From an uncultured Paraprevotella sp. (lineage in GTDB: Bacteria > Bacteroidota > Bacteroidia > Bacteroidales > Bacteroidaceae): a DNA stretch of 47,455 nucleotides. How positions within the stretch are numbered: position 1 is the stretch's first letter; each line of letters opens with the position of its first letter. The position numbers were made by a program, and so were the translations under genes. This document shows, in pieces, positions 32,980 through 44,681 of the stretch. The stretch is taken from contig CALULT010000019.1 of NCBI GenBank assembly GCA_944321565.1, positions 1 to 47,455 on the forward strand, read 5' to 3'. Under the pieces are notes generated by a model that was given only the letters and a program-made list of their open reading frames with translations, did no database searches and was not told the DNA's origin.

Positions 32980-33828
32980 TCAACAAGCCTTAAAACTCAT
33001 GTCCAACCCCTTGACCGAATGGGTCAATGCGCCGACGGAAATGAAATCCACGCCGCATTCGGCATAGTCGCGCAAGGTATCGAACGTGATGCCTCCGCTT
33101 GACTCCGTTTCATAACGCCCGCCGACCATTTCCACGCCTTTGCGCGTGTCGGCCAACGAGAAATTGTCGAACATGATGCGGTCCACGCCGCCGATGTCCA
33201 ACACCTGCTGCAACTCGTCCAGGTTGCGAACCTCGATTTCTATTTTCAAGTCCTTGCCCTTTTCTCTCAAATAAGCATGGCAACGGTTGATGGCATTGGC
33301 AATGCCCCCGGCAAAATCCACATGATTGTCTTTCAACAGAATCATGTCAAACAAACCGATGCGGTGGTTCACCCCGCCACCGATTTTCACGGCCGCCTTT
33401 TCCAGCATGCGCATGCCCGGCGTGGTCTTGCGGGTATCCAGGACACGGGTCTTCGTGCCTTCCAACCGTTCCACGTATTTGTGCGTCATGGTGGCGATGC
33501 CGCTCATGCGCTGCATGATGTTCAACATCAGGCGTTCCGTCTGCAACAGGCTCTGCACCCGCCCAGTCACCACCATGGCCACGTCGCCAGGCTTCACGTG
33601 CGCCCCGTCTTGCATGAGCACCTCCACCTGCATTTCCGGGTCGAAGCGGCGAAACACTTCCTTCGCGATTTCCACACCGGCCAATATGCCTTCTTCCTTA
33701 ATCAAGAGTTTGGACTTTCCCATTGCTTCCTTGGGGATGCAACACAACGTAGTATGGTCACCATCACCGATGTCTTCCGCGAAAGCCAAATCAATCAAGC
33801 GGTCATTCAATTCTTCTACAGACAACAT
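32980..33828 (-). CDS. nadC: Nicotinate-nucleotide diphosphorylase (carboxylating)
   Basis: A 282-residue cytoplasmic enzyme that turns quinolinate and PRPP into nicotinate mononucleotide in de novo NAD synthesis. Family motifs are EDIGDGDHTTL (18-28), LLQTERLMLNIMQRMSGIAT, the PRPP/quinolinate-binding TRKTTPGMRMLEKAAVKIGG, and the HRIGLFDMILLKDNH and SGGITFDTLRDYAECGVDF stretches. The length is typical. First gene of the nadC-M23-C69 unit. The 5' leader between the promoter and the ATG is almost wholly occupied by a nested dyad at 33832-33875, which may control expression. Confidence 0.97.
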   Translation of the reverse strand: MLSVEELNDRLIDLAFAEDIGDGDHTTLCCIPKEAMGKSKLLIKEEGILAGVEIAKEVFRRFDPEMQVEVLMQDGAHVKPGDVAMVVTGRVQSLLQTERLMLNIMQRMSGIATMTHKYVERLEGTKTRVLDTRKTTPGMRMLEKAAVKIGGGVNHRIGLFDMILLKDNHVDFAGGIANAINRCHAYLREKGKDLKIEIEVRNLDELQQVLDIGGVDRIMFDNFSLADTRKGVEMVGGRYETESSGGITFDTLRDYAECGVDFISVGALTHSVKGLDMSFKAC

Positions 33829-33831
33829 AAT

Positions 33832-33875
33832 CTTTCAAATTTGCAATATTATACGTATAATATATGATTTGAAAG
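33832..33875 (-). promoter_or_regulatory. Nested dyad filling the nadC leader
   Basis: The outer arms CTTTCAAAT (33832-33840) and ATTTGAAAG (33867-33875) are perfect inverted copies. Inside them, ATATTATACGTATAATAT (33846-33863, with one base of freedom at the edges) is a perfect 18-bp palindrome. The element runs from the likely transcription start to 3 nt before the ATG. It could be a repressor operator or an RNA hairpin that hides the ribosome-binding region. Confidence 0.65.
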
Positions 33876-33876
33876 A

Positions 33877-33907
33877 CAAAGATAATGCAAACCGAGCGCA
33901 GAACAAA
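33877..33907 (-). promoter_or_regulatory. nadC promoter
   Basis: TTTG (33904-33907), 19 nt, TATCTTTG (33877-33884) on the minus strand, an exact match to the Bacteroidetes promoter. Confidence 0.8.
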
Positions 33908-34162
33908 ACAAACTCGTTTGTTTTTTATGCCGAGGTGAAGCCTATCTAAAAATAATACAAAACAGTGAGGCACTGAGCAAATCACGGGAATATGATTGAA
34001 AGTTAATGATTTACGATGTGCCAAGTTTCATTCTGCCTCAAGCGCAACACGCCGAAAAAGAACGGACAGATACCGGCCATGTGCCGTATTGCATTCGTCA
34101 AGAATCGCTATTTTCCAACGCGTTTTGGCCTAAGAGCTTGTTCAAAATTCCAAACGTCGAAA
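33908..34162. other. Intergenic stretch between nadC and the repeat array
   Basis: No coding sequence that I can support; it separates the nadC promoter from the hairpin array. Confidence 0.5.
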
Positions 34163-34377
34163 ATTTCAAAGCCTGAAACACCCAGTTTCAAGGCCTGAAA
34201 CACCCAGTTTCAAAGCCTGGAACACCCAGTTTCAAGGCCTGGAACACCCAGTTTCAAAGCCTGAAACACCCAGTTTCAAAGCCTGGAACACCCAGTTTCA
34301 AGGCCTGGAACACCTAGTTTCAAGGCCTGGAACACCCAGTTTCAAGGCCTGAAACACCCAGTTTCAAGGCCTGGAAC
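34163..34377 (+). repeat. Tandem 22-bp hairpin repeat array, 10 units
   Basis: Ten units begin at 34163 and every 22 nt after. Each is GTTTCA (ATTTCA in unit 1), a 5-nt loop (AGGCC or AAGCC), and TGAAAC or TGGAAC, joined by ACCCA or ACCTA. The 3' arm is TGAAAC in units 1, 2, 5 and 9 and TGGAAC in the other six; both pair with GTTTCA in plus-strand RNA, the second through a G-U wobble. On the minus strand the same changes would give C-A mismatches. Same family as 792-874. Confidence 0.9.
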
Positions 34378-34431
34378 ACCTAGACTGCAAAAGACTAAAG
34401 ATTACGCCGACCCAAACACACTTCCTGCGAG

Positions 34432-35430
34432 CTATTCCAAAGTTGGCACTACCGGCCAACCCTCTTCGTCCCACGTCATTTCCACGAGAAACAGCTTGCT
34501 GGCTCCATCCATCCGGCTGTAACCGTGCGCCATGAAGTAGTCTTTCCCATCGAAATGATAAGCCGCACTGTGGCCAATGGCCACGAACTCTGCATTGCTG
34601 CCAACGACCGGACTTCCTCCGCCATGAGCCATATCGCGCCCCTCCTTATCCAAATATGGGCCACAGACATTTTTCGCCCGTCCCACCACGACGTTATAAT
34701 CGCTCTTTTTCCCCCGGCAACAGAAATCGAAGGACACAAACAAATAGTAGTAACCACCATGCTTGAAAATGAATGGTGCTTCAACGGCATTCGCCTTGGC
34801 ACCAGGGCTAGGATGCATTTCGTCCGTCCGGCGTGAACAAATCGTGTAAAGCTTCTCCGGTTTCTGCGTCGAAACCATGTCCTTCGACAATTGCACCAAC
34901 TGGATGCCGCCCCAGAAAGAACCAAACGCCATCCAGGGATTGCCGGCTTCATCGATGACCACATTGGGGTCAATGGCATTGTAATTGCTGCTTTCATGGG
35001 AGATAATGACTGCCCCCGTGTCCGTCCATGGTTCGGCACTGTCCGGACTCAACGTGCTACGGTAAGCATGTCCGATGGCAGAAGTGTTCTTTCCGAATGT
35101 GGAACACGAATAGAAAATGTGATACTTTCCATCGGCATAAAGGATGTCCGGTGCCCAAGTATGTCCTTTATAGCCCGGCACACTGTCCTTGGCCCACTGA
35201 GGAGCAACGGGGAAAACCTCCTGTCCGAAAGTCCAGTCTTGCAAATTCTTTGTGGTCATGGAGGAAATGCCCCATCCTGTAAAATACAAATAATAGGTGT
35301 CGCCCTCTTTGGCCATGACGGGGTCGTGCACCAAAGGTTCACGTACCGTTTTTGCCTTTTCTTCCTGCGCAAAAACAAAAATTCCTGTGAGCATCAAAGC
35401 CACACAAAACATGCAATATCTCTTCTTCAT
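34432..35430 (-). CDS. GH43 endo-arabinanase-like glycosidase
   Basis: A 332-residue secreted glycoside hydrolase with a five-bladed beta-propeller. The signal peptide MKKRYCMFCVALMLTGIFVFA begins at the ATG at 35430; in-frame sequence up to 35550 is non-conserved. The GH43 residues are D36 (VHDPVMA), D154 (AIDPNVVIDE) and E217 (NAVEAPFIF). GHTWAPDILYADGKYH and YYYLFVSFDFCCRGKKSDYN are close to endo-1,5-alpha-L-arabinanases, so the likely substrate is pectic arabinan; an arabinofuranosidase is the alternative. No SusC/SusD pair is adjacent. It follows the dus gene by only 25 nt and may be read from the gyrA transcript. Confidence 0.9.
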   Translation of the reverse strand: MKKRYCMFCVALMLTGIFVFAQEEKAKTVREPLVHDPVMAKEGDTYYLYFTGWGISSMTTKNLQDWTFGQEVFPVAPQWAKDSVPGYKGHTWAPDILYADGKYHIFYSCSTFGKNTSAIGHAYRSTLSPDSAEPWTDTGAVIISHESSNYNAIDPNVVIDEAGNPWMAFGSFWGGIQLVQLSKDMVSTQKPEKLYTICSRRTDEMHPSPGAKANAVEAPFIFKHGGYYYLFVSFDFCCRGKKSDYNVVVGRAKNVCGPYLDKEGRDMAHGGGSPVVGSNAEFVAIGHSAAYHFDGKDYFMAHGYSRMDGASKLFLVEMTWDEEGWPVVPTLE

Positions 35431-35455
35431 TTCTTTATCAATTAAAACACGTATT

Positions 35456-36403
35456 TCATTCTTCCCCGGATAACAGGCGGGACACGGCATCGGTGTAATC
35501 GGCCGTTTTCTGCGCCTTATGGATTTTTTTGTGCAGTTTGCGGTCGGCATCCGGGAGCAGATACTCCCAAAAAGCCTTCATCTTCATCAGCAACTGTTTC
35601 TCGCCTCCTTCGAGCGTCTGTGCATAATGGTCGAACAAGTCTGCATGGAACAGACGCATACGGGCATAACGCTCAGCCCCGCCCCACGTTTTTCCAGCAC
35701 GATATTCCGCTGCCAACCAAGGAGCCGCCAGCAACCCGCGCCCAATCATGACACCATGCAATTCCGGCATACACCCAGCCAACCTTTCGCAATCTTCCAG
35801 TGTCGCAATATCTCCATTATACACCACCGGATGTCCGCAAGCATCGGCAAAACGGCGGAAAGCATCGCGGTCGCATTCTCCTTTATACTGCTGCTTACCC
35901 GTGCGGGCATGCACAGTCACACACGCCAGTTTCACCCCGTTCAACAAGGGCAGCAAAGACATGCACTCATTGGTTTCTTCATATCCCAACCGCATCTTGA
36001 CGGAAAAGGATACTTCAGGATGGCATTCCACAACCTGCAACACCTCTCCTACCCGTTCCGGAAAAGGCAGAATGCCACATCCCTTCATCTTCTTGGCTAC
36101 AGCCGGAAAAGCACAGCCCATGTTCAAGTCAATCCGACGATATCCCAAAGGAAGTATCTGGGCCAATAACAGTTCAGCTTCTTCCAATGAACCGGCCAAT
36201 ATCTGTGGCACAAGCATCCCCACGCGATTGTTTTCCGGTAACAGCTCACGCAAATCTTTCCTGCGCATCCCATCATGTTCCCACCGCACAAACGGTGTGT
36301 AGTAAGCCTCCACGCCACCGAAATGCTTGTCAAACAAGTTCCTGAAAGGAGCCTCTGTGACGCCTTGCATCGGAGCCATATAAACTTTCAAGCGATGTTC
36401 CAT
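35456..36403 (-). CDS. tRNA-dihydrouridine synthase
   Basis: A 315-residue flavoenzyme that reduces uridines in the tRNA D-loop. The FMN-barrel starts at YMAPMQGVTEAPFR (8-21). The catalytic Cys is C97 in IDLNMGCAFP. Further motifs are SVKMRLGYE, VTVHARTGKQQYKG and VVYNGDIATLEDCERL, with GVMIGRGLLAAPWL at the phosphate site. The C-terminal helical domain recognises tRNA. It belongs to the DusB-like group but which uridine it modifies is not readable. The ATG is 1 nt after the stop of the TPR gene, implying translational coupling. Confidence 0.93.
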   Translation of the reverse strand: MEHRLKVYMAPMQGVTEAPFRNLFDKHFGGVEAYYTPFVRWEHDGMRRKDLRELLPENNRVGMLVPQILAGSLEEAELLLAQILPLGYRRIDLNMGCAFPAVAKKMKGCGILPFPERVGEVLQVVECHPEVSFSVKMRLGYEETNECMSLLPLLNGVKLACVTVHARTGKQQYKGECDRDAFRRFADACGHPVVYNGDIATLEDCERLAGCMPELHGVMIGRGLLAAPWLAAEYRAGKTWGGAERYARMRLFHADLFDHYAQTLEGGEKQLLMKMKAFWEYLLPDADRKLHKKIHKAQKTADYTDAVSRLLSGEE

Positions 36404-36404
36404 T

Positions 36405-37694
36405 TCATTGTTTCCCTTTCTCCCCCTTATTCAGGGATTGCATAACGCGTTCCATTTCTTCAAACTTTTCTCCCTCGTTCAAATACAGATAAACCTGATA
36501 CAAAAGCGGTGCCCACCGGTCGGCTTTGTCCGGCGACAGGCTACGCAAGCGTTCCAATGGCTTTCGGGCATTAGAATAACATTCCAACATGTCCATCCTT
36601 AGCGTCTGATAGTTCGCACTCCGCAAGTCTATACCTTCCATTTTTTCAGAAATCTCTTTCGCCATGCAGCTATAAGCGAGTCCTTTGAAATAATTTGCTT
36701 CCACGTTCAGGCTGTCCAGCGTCAAGACTACATCACAATTGTCCACACAAGCCGGATAATCCTCCTTACGCATGCAAGCCACAGCTTTCGCGTACCAAAA
36801 CAAATAATTCTTTGGGTCGTATTGTATCATTCGGTCGGCAAAAAGTATGGCTTCGTCATACCGCCTGTTTCGGTTCAAATATTCCACAAGGCTCATAAAA
36901 AAATATGTGTGGTCTGGGAAGTTCAGGATACCCTTCTTCAAAGCTTGCAGCCACTGCAACGTATCACCTTGCGCCAAATAAGACCGACACAAATATTCCT
37001 GCACGAATTGGCGCTGTCCATGATAACGCAACGCCACCGGCACACAACGCACCACCTTTTCGTAATCTCCCACACTGTAGGCTGCAGAGACCATCCAATA
37101 AGCGGCACGGAAATAAGTGGAGTCTGTCTGGTCCAAAAAATCCGGCCTCAACATGGGGTAGTAGGCAGAAGACAAATATAAATCCAGGAAGCGACAAGCT
37201 TCGGCGTAATTCTTCTTGCGCAAATAAAAACGCGCGCCATTCAACAAATTGGGACGATAATCCAATAGGCATTTGCGGGCCGGAGCACGGAACTTATATT
37301 TCACCTTCCCTCCCGCAGCCGACTCCACGGAATCGCATTGGCGCATATATTGATACACCTTATATATACTATTATAATATAAGGTGGTGTCGTATGCCCG
37401 CCCCAAATAGATTTTTTCATTCTCTATGTCGTTGAAACGGCATTGCACACGGGCGGCAGTGAAATAGAGCGCGGCCTTCCTACGGACATTCGTTTCGGAC
37501 GGAACTGCGTCCAACAGACTTTTCTCTGCGGCAGTCAAACGGTCGGCCACTTTCTTGGCTTCGTTTCCGTCCTCCTCATAACGGGCGTCCTTAATGGTTT
37601 TCCGCACTTCGCGAACCACATTTTTACCGTTTGCCGCCACTGCAACGGCAAACATACCCATCATCAGCCAAAGCCACAATCCGTTCTTTCTCAT
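36405..37694 (-). CDS. Secreted TPR-repeat protein, second copy
   Basis: A 429-residue exported protein. The signal peptide MRKNGLWLWLMMGMFAVAVAA begins at the ATG at 37694; in-frame sequence up to 37766 is an upstream extension with no conserved content. The rest is all-helical with tetratricopeptide-like repeats (FYLRKKNYAEACRFLDLYL, YWMVSAAYSVGDYEKVVRC, LNRNRRYDEAILFADRMIQYD, ACMRKEDYPACVDNCDVVL). TPR proteins serve as scaffolds in complexes. Together with the next TPR protein it forms a conserved pair between gyrA and dus. Function unknown. Confidence 0.85.
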   Translation of the reverse strand: MRKNGLWLWLMMGMFAVAVAANGKNVVREVRKTIKDARYEEDGNEAKKVADRLTAAEKSLLDAVPSETNVRRKAALYFTAARVQCRFNDIENEKIYLGRAYDTTLYYNSIYKVYQYMRQCDSVESAAGGKVKYKFRAPARKCLLDYRPNLLNGARFYLRKKNYAEACRFLDLYLSSAYYPMLRPDFLDQTDSTYFRAAYWMVSAAYSVGDYEKVVRCVPVALRYHGQRQFVQEYLCRSYLAQGDTLQWLQALKKGILNFPDHTYFFMSLVEYLNRNRRYDEAILFADRMIQYDPKNYLFWYAKAVACMRKEDYPACVDNCDVVLTLDSLNVEANYFKGLAYSCMAKEISEKMEGIDLRSANYQTLRMDMLECYSNARKPLERLRSLSPDKADRWAPLLYQVYLYLNEGEKFEEMERVMQSLNKGEKGKQ

Positions 37695-37769
37695 TTTCGT
37701 CAACCATAAAGGGGTGATGCCCGCATGAAACGCACACCACCCCTGTCCATTAATCAAACGGCCCACCGT

Positions 37770-38963
37770 TTATTGTCCGCCGAGATAAGCGTCCATTTCT
37801 TTTTCCTTTTCCTTGTCGCCAAGGATATAATAAATCGTTCTCAGACGTGAAGCCCATCTCTCCGGATTGTCAGGCTCAAGCTCCTTGACCTTAAGGAAAT
37901 ATGGCTCACCCTTCTTGTACAGATCCTTCACCTTGACGATTTCCGCATCGTATGCTTTCTGCGTCAACTTCTTCTTTCCGATTTCTTCATTGACGGCATA
38001 TCCCTCGTTACAGCAGCAAACACCGGCATTGTAATAAGCGTCCGAGAACGTCGGGTCTATTTCCGCGCTCTTTTCGAAGAAAGGCAATGCCTCGTTGTAT
38101 TTCTCCTGGCCGAACAACACGACGCCCTTGGAATAGTTTGCAATCTTATTGTTCGGATCGGCCGCCAAAAGCTCGTCTGCAAAAGCCAAAGCCTCATCGT
38201 TCAGCTTCTTTTCTGCATAATAAGCCAACAGGTTCTGTGCGATGGCTTCGTCAGCCTTGGCATATTGCTTGGAAGCACTAATCCACTGGGTCGTGTCGCC
38301 TTGTTCCAGCAACATCATCAGGTGCAACTGGCGCACGGTCTTAGCTTCCTTGTCATATTGAAGCGCTTCTTCGATGTGCGTGGCCACCTTGTCATATTCC
38401 TTTCCTTGGTATGCGGCAAGACAAGCATAATAAGCCACTTGGCGCTTGTCAAACACCGTGTCGTTCAACACCGCCGGTTCGCTGGCCACCATCTTCTGCG
38501 TTTTGGGGAAGTTCAGCCATGCGTCATACGCCTTGTAAGCTTCCGAGAAATTGTGGTTTTGGAAATTGAACTGGCCTGCATACATCAAGAATGTGCGGAA
38601 CTTCATCACATTAGCCTTATTCTTCTCCACATATTCCTTATCCTCATCCACTTCATTGCATTTCTCGTATGCGTCAAGGCAGGCATACAAGTTCTTTACG
38701 AACTTCGCCGTGTCCATCGGCTGGTGTGCAGCGGCCTTGTTCAGTTCCTCGGCGAAAATACGCTGATAGAGGTCACCTTGCGTGTTCCACGCCATGGCCA
38801 TGTCCTTCGTCTCCCCGCTGGTCAGGGCTTGTGTCAGAAGTGACTGGGCTTCCGTGTAATTGTTTTCTTCCATGAAGCCCTGTGCCTTCTTCACCAACCT
38901 GTTCTGTGCGAACGCACCGGTCGCGGCCACCAGCAACGCGATTGATAATACATACTTTTTCAT
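37770..38963 (-). CDS. Secreted TPR-repeat protein following gyrA
   Basis: A 397-residue exported protein; the signal peptide MKKYVLSIALLVAATGAFA ends before QNRLVKKAQ. At least five TPR units are visible (QGFMEENNYTEAQSLLTQAL, NFQNHNFSEAYKAYDAWLNF, AAYQGKEYDKVATHIEEALQ, and VVLFGQEKYNEALPFFEKSA with EIDPTFSDAYYNAGVCC). TPR-only periplasmic proteins often bridge envelope complexes in Bacteroidales. The pairing with gyrA is, to my recollection, conserved in Bacteroides. It starts 26 nt after the gyrA stop. No enzymatic motif. Confidence 0.88.
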   Translation of the reverse strand: MKKYVLSIALLVAATGAFAQNRLVKKAQGFMEENNYTEAQSLLTQALTSGETKDMAMAWNTQGDLYQRIFAEELNKAAAHQPMDTAKFVKNLYACLDAYEKCNEVDEDKEYVEKNKANVMKFRTFLMYAGQFNFQNHNFSEAYKAYDAWLNFPKTQKMVASEPAVLNDTVFDKRQVAYYACLAAYQGKEYDKVATHIEEALQYDKEAKTVRQLHLMMLLEQGDTTQWISASKQYAKADEAIAQNLLAYYAEKKLNDEALAFADELLAADPNNKIANYSKGVVLFGQEKYNEALPFFEKSAEIDPTFSDAYYNAGVCCCNEGYAVNEEIGKKKLTQKAYDAEIVKVKDLYKKGEPYFLKVKELEPDNPERWASRLRTIYYILGDKEKEKEMDAYLGGQ

Positions 38964-38989
38964 AACTTTAAAAAATTAAAAGTTCCATA

Positions 38990-41542
38990 TTATTCTGTTG
39001 TCTCCTCTTCCTGGTTCTCGCTTTCGGGAGCTTCATTGTTCTCTGCTCCTTCCACGAAGTCAATCATCACTTGCTCATCGTCCTCCTCTTCATCGGCCTG
39101 CGTTTGCACCTTGCATACACTGCTGATGTGGTCGTTACGCTTTTCAAGGTTAATCAGGCGGACACCTTGTGTGGCACGTCCCATGATGCGCACGGCAGCC
39201 ACTTTCAAACGGATGGTAATGCCGCTCTTGTTGATAATCATCAGGTCGTTTTCGTCCGTCACAGCCTTGATGGCCACCAACTTTCCGGTTTTTTCCGTGA
39301 TGTTCAGCGTCTTCACGCCCTTAGCACCACGGTTTGTCACGCGGTAGTCATCAATGTCCGAACGTTTGCCATAACCCTGTTCGCTGACCACCATGATGGT
39401 TTCCTTCTGCGGGTCGTTCACACAAACCATTCCGATTACTTCATCTTCCCCGTCTTCGTCAATCGTCATACCTCTCACGCCGGTTGCCGTACGTCCCATC
39501 GGACGGACTTTGCTCTCGTGGAAACGGATGGCCCGCCCATTGCGGTTGGCAATGACAATCTCATTCTCACCGTTGGTCAGCCGGACACCTATCACCCGGT
39601 CATCCTCGCGAATCGTAATGGCATTCACGCCATTTGCGCGTGGACGGGAATATTCCTGCAAGCATGTTTTCTTGATAATGCCGTTCTTGGTACAGAACAC
39701 CACATAGTGTGACTTGCAGAACTCAGGGTCATTCAGGTTCTTGATGCGCAGGCACACGTTGATGGCGTCATCGGAATCAATATTCAGCATGTTTTGAATG
39801 GCACGCCCCTTGGAATTTTTCGCCCCCTCGGGAATTTCATAAACCTTCAACCAGAAGCAACGGCCTTTCTGCGTGAAGAACAGCATCGTGTTGTGCATCG
39901 TGGCCGGATAGATATATTCCACGAAATCCGCATCGCGCGTACTAGTTCCTTTGCTTCCAACGCCGCCACGCGCCTGAGCGTGGAATTCAGCCAACGGTGT
40001 ACGCTTGATATAGCCCAAATGGCTGATGGTAATAACCATCTCGTCGTCGGCATAAAAGTCTTCCGGATTGAACTCTTCGCTGGAATAAACAATTTCCGAA
40101 CGACGGGCATCACCGAATTGTTCCTTCACTTCCACCAGCTCATCCTTGATGACCTTTTTGCAAAGGCTCTCATCACTCAAGATTTGCTTGAAATATTCGA
40201 TTTGCTTCAACAGCTCGTCATACTCGTTCCGCAACTGTTCCTGCATCAGGTTCGTCAACTGGCGGAGGCGCATCTCCACAATGGCTTTAGCCTGCACTTC
40301 GTCCAGTTCGAAACGTGCCATCAATCCTTCTACGGCAGCCTGCGGATTCTGTGCCTGGCGGATGATGTGTACCACCTCGTCAATGTTATCGCTTGCGATA
40401 ATCAGCCCATCCAATATATGCGCCCGTTCCTCGGCTTTCCGCAGGTCATATTTTGTGCGGCGCACCACAACATCGTGGCGATGAGCCACGAAATTGGAGA
40501 TGCAGTCTTTCAGCGAAAGTAATTTGGGACGCCCTTTCACCAATGCAATGCAGTTCACACTGAAACTGGTCTGCAAAGGAGTCATCTTGAACAGCTTGTT
40601 CAACACCACATTGGCATTGGCATCGCGCTTTACGTCCACCACGATACGCATGCCTTCGCGATCCGACTCATCATTCACATTACTGATGCCTTCAATCTTC
40701 TTTTCGTTGACCAAGTCGGCAATCTGCTTAATGAGTTCCGCTTTGTTCACGCCATATGGGATTTCCGTCACCACGATTTTGTCGTGGTTCTCGCCCGGCT
40801 CAATCTCAGCCCGCGCACGCATCACCACACGGCCACGGCCTGTCTCGTATGCATCACGCACACCTTGCATGCCATAGATGAATCCGCCGGTCGGAAAATC
40901 GGGAGCCTTGACGTATTGCATCAGGCCTTCCACGTCAATTTCAGGATTGTCAATATAAGCCACACAGGCATCTATGACCTCGCCTAAATTATGTGTTGGG
41001 ATGTTGGTTGCCATACCTACGGCGATGCCGCTGGCGCCATTCACCAACAAATTCGGTATTTTGGAAGGAAGCACCGTCGGCTCGTCCAACGTCCCGTCGA
41101 AGTTCTTCGTCATATCGACGGTTTCCTTTTCCAAATCTTCCATCATGGCCTCGCCCATCAATTGCAAGCGGGCTTCCGTGTAACGCATGGCGGCCGCGCT
41201 GTCGCCATCCACCGAACCAAAGTTTCCCTGTCCGTCCACCAATGTATAACGCATGCTCCATTCCTGTGCCATGCGCACCAACGCCCCGTAAACCGAAGAG
41301 TCACCGTGCGGATGGTATTTTCCCAGCACTTCACCCACGATACGGGCACATTTCTTATAAGGTTTGTCATGGGTGTTCCCCAATTCCCTCATACCATATA
41401 ATATCCGCCTGTGTACAGGCTTGAAGCCGTCGCGCACATCGGGCAACGCACGAGATACAATAACAGACATTGAGTAATCGATATACGCCTTGCGCATCTC
41501 GGTCTCAATGTTCACTTTCATTATTCTGTCTTGGTCCAACAT
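38990..41542 (-). CDS. gyrA: DNA gyrase subunit A
   Basis: An 850-residue type IIA topoisomerase subunit that introduces negative supercoils together with GyrB. The winged-helix/tower region starts at SYIDYSMSV-like [20 protein letters not shown]; the catalytic Tyr is Y121 in [10 protein letters not shown]. The quinolone region reads [17 protein letters not shown], with S82 at the key Ser position and G86 where E. coli has D87. The GyrA-box [10 protein letters not shown]-type motif and six beta-pinwheel blades follow, and the C-terminus is an acidic tail (ENQEEETTE). Candidate promoter TTTG-N18-TAATTTTA at 41593-41622. First gene of gyrA-TPR-TPR-dus(-GH43). Confidence 0.97.
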   Translation of the reverse strand: MLDQDRIMKVNIETEMRKAYIDYSMSVIVSRALPDVRDGFKPVHRRILYGMRELGNTHDKPYKKCARIVGEVLGKYHPHGDSSVYGALVRMAQEWSMRYTLVDGQGNFGSVDGDSAAAMRYTEARLQLMGEAMMEDLEKETVDMTKNFDGTLDEPTVLPSKIPNLLVNGASGIAVGMATNIPTHNLGEVIDACVAYIDNPEIDVEGLMQYVKAPDFPTGGFIYGMQGVRDAYETGRGRVVMRARAEIEPGENHDKIVVTEIPYGVNKAELIKQIADLVNEKKIEGISNVNDESDREGMRIVVDVKRDANANVVLNKLFKMTPLQTSFSVNCIALVKGRPKLLSLKDCISNFVAHRHDVVVRRTKYDLRKAEERAHILDGLIIASDNIDEVVHIIRQAQNPQAAVEGLMARFELDEVQAKAIVEMRLRQLTNLMQEQLRNEYDELLKQIEYFKQILSDESLCKKVIKDELVEVKEQFGDARRSEIVYSSEEFNPEDFYADDEMVITISHLGYIKRTPLAEFHAQARGGVGSKGTSTRDADFVEYIYPATMHNTMLFFTQKGRCFWLKVYEIPEGAKNSKGRAIQNMLNIDSDDAINVCLRIKNLNDPEFCKSHYVVFCTKNGIIKKTCLQEYSRPRANGVNAITIREDDRVIGVRLTNGENEIVIANRNGRAIRFHESKVRPMGRTATGVRGMTIDEDGEDEVIGMVCVNDPQKETIMVVSEQGYGKRSDIDDYRVTNRGAKGVKTLNITEKTGKLVAIKAVTDENDLMIINKSGITIRLKVAAVRIMGRATQGVRLINLEKRNDHISSVCKVQTQADEEEDDEQVMIDFVEGAENNEAPESENQEEETTE

Positions 41543-41592
41543 TACTTTTATTTATACTTATATATAAATTCTCTCATTCGCTAAAACGCACG

Positions 41593-41622
41593 TAAAATTA
41601 CTACTTTTTGAGAGAATACAAA
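41593..41622 (-). promoter_or_regulatory. Candidate gyrA promoter
   Basis: TTTG (41619-41622), 18 nt, TAATTTTA (41593-41600) on the minus strand. The last base of the -7 box deviates from the consensus (A for G). Confidence 0.35.
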
Positions 41623-41966
41623 AGAAAACAACCAAAAATTAACGATTTGGCCTCGCCCGTCAGGATTCAAAAGGACAAGGAATAGTCGTTTGGAGTTCCC
41701 CACCTTATCTCGCCTGAACGACTTGGCAACCGCAAGCGGCCAATGGCCATGCCGAACCCGGGCAAAGCACTGCCAATTTGACACGGCAGATTGCCGTCCT
41801 TTTCTCCTTAAAATCACCATCCACAACAGTTTACACTTCGCGCACCAACTGTTTTTCGCCTTCACCAAGCGAACACGAAATGCCCCGGCGAACGAAATAT
41901 TTCGAAAAAAACCGTAAACTGACATTTTTTGGCATGTGTTTTGTATCCTACTTCACATAATATAAT
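41623..41966. other. Divergent intergenic region gyrA/clpC
   Basis: About 340 bp that hold no coding sequence I can support, upstream of the clpC -7 box. A leftward reading frame is discussed among the rejected items. Confidence 0.5.
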
Positions 41967-41974
41967 TAATTTTG
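41967..41974 (+). promoter_or_regulatory. -7 box of clpC
   Basis: TAATTTTG, 36 nt before the ATG. A TTTG at 41940-41943 is 23 nt upstream, slightly beyond the usual spacing. Confidence 0.55.
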
Positions 41975-42010
41975 CGAGTGAACTAATCTTCTCTATTTAT
42001 CAGGCACAGC

Positions 42011-44545
<2,535 letters not shown>

Positions 44546-44578
44546 AAATCATCCCCGCAAAGGGGCTGAATATATGTT

Positions 44579-44616
44579 AAAATGCCGGACAGGGATACTG
44601 TTTGGCATTTTTTTTG
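44579..44616 (+). terminator. Terminator between clpC and htpG
   Basis: AAAATGCC (44579-44586) and GGCATTTT (44604-44611) with an inner ACAG/CTGT pairing, followed by a T tract. Confidence 0.8.
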
Positions 44617-44681
44617 TATAATTGGTGGTAGCCTCCCAATTATTATAAGAGGAACAAAACATATAAAAAAACAAACATATC

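Noticed and set aside
34016-34198. A 60-codon rightward frame running into the repeat array
   Set aside because: It ends inside repeats, has no homology pattern and no promoter or ribosome-binding site.
34163-34377. CRISPR array
   Set aside because: The intervals between repeats are a constant 5-nt linker, not unique spacers, and no cas genes are nearby.
41581-41925. A 114-codon leftward frame upstream of gyrA
   Set aside because: Its sequence is Lys/Arg/Phe-rich without recognisable folds, and it overlaps the likely gyrA promoter.
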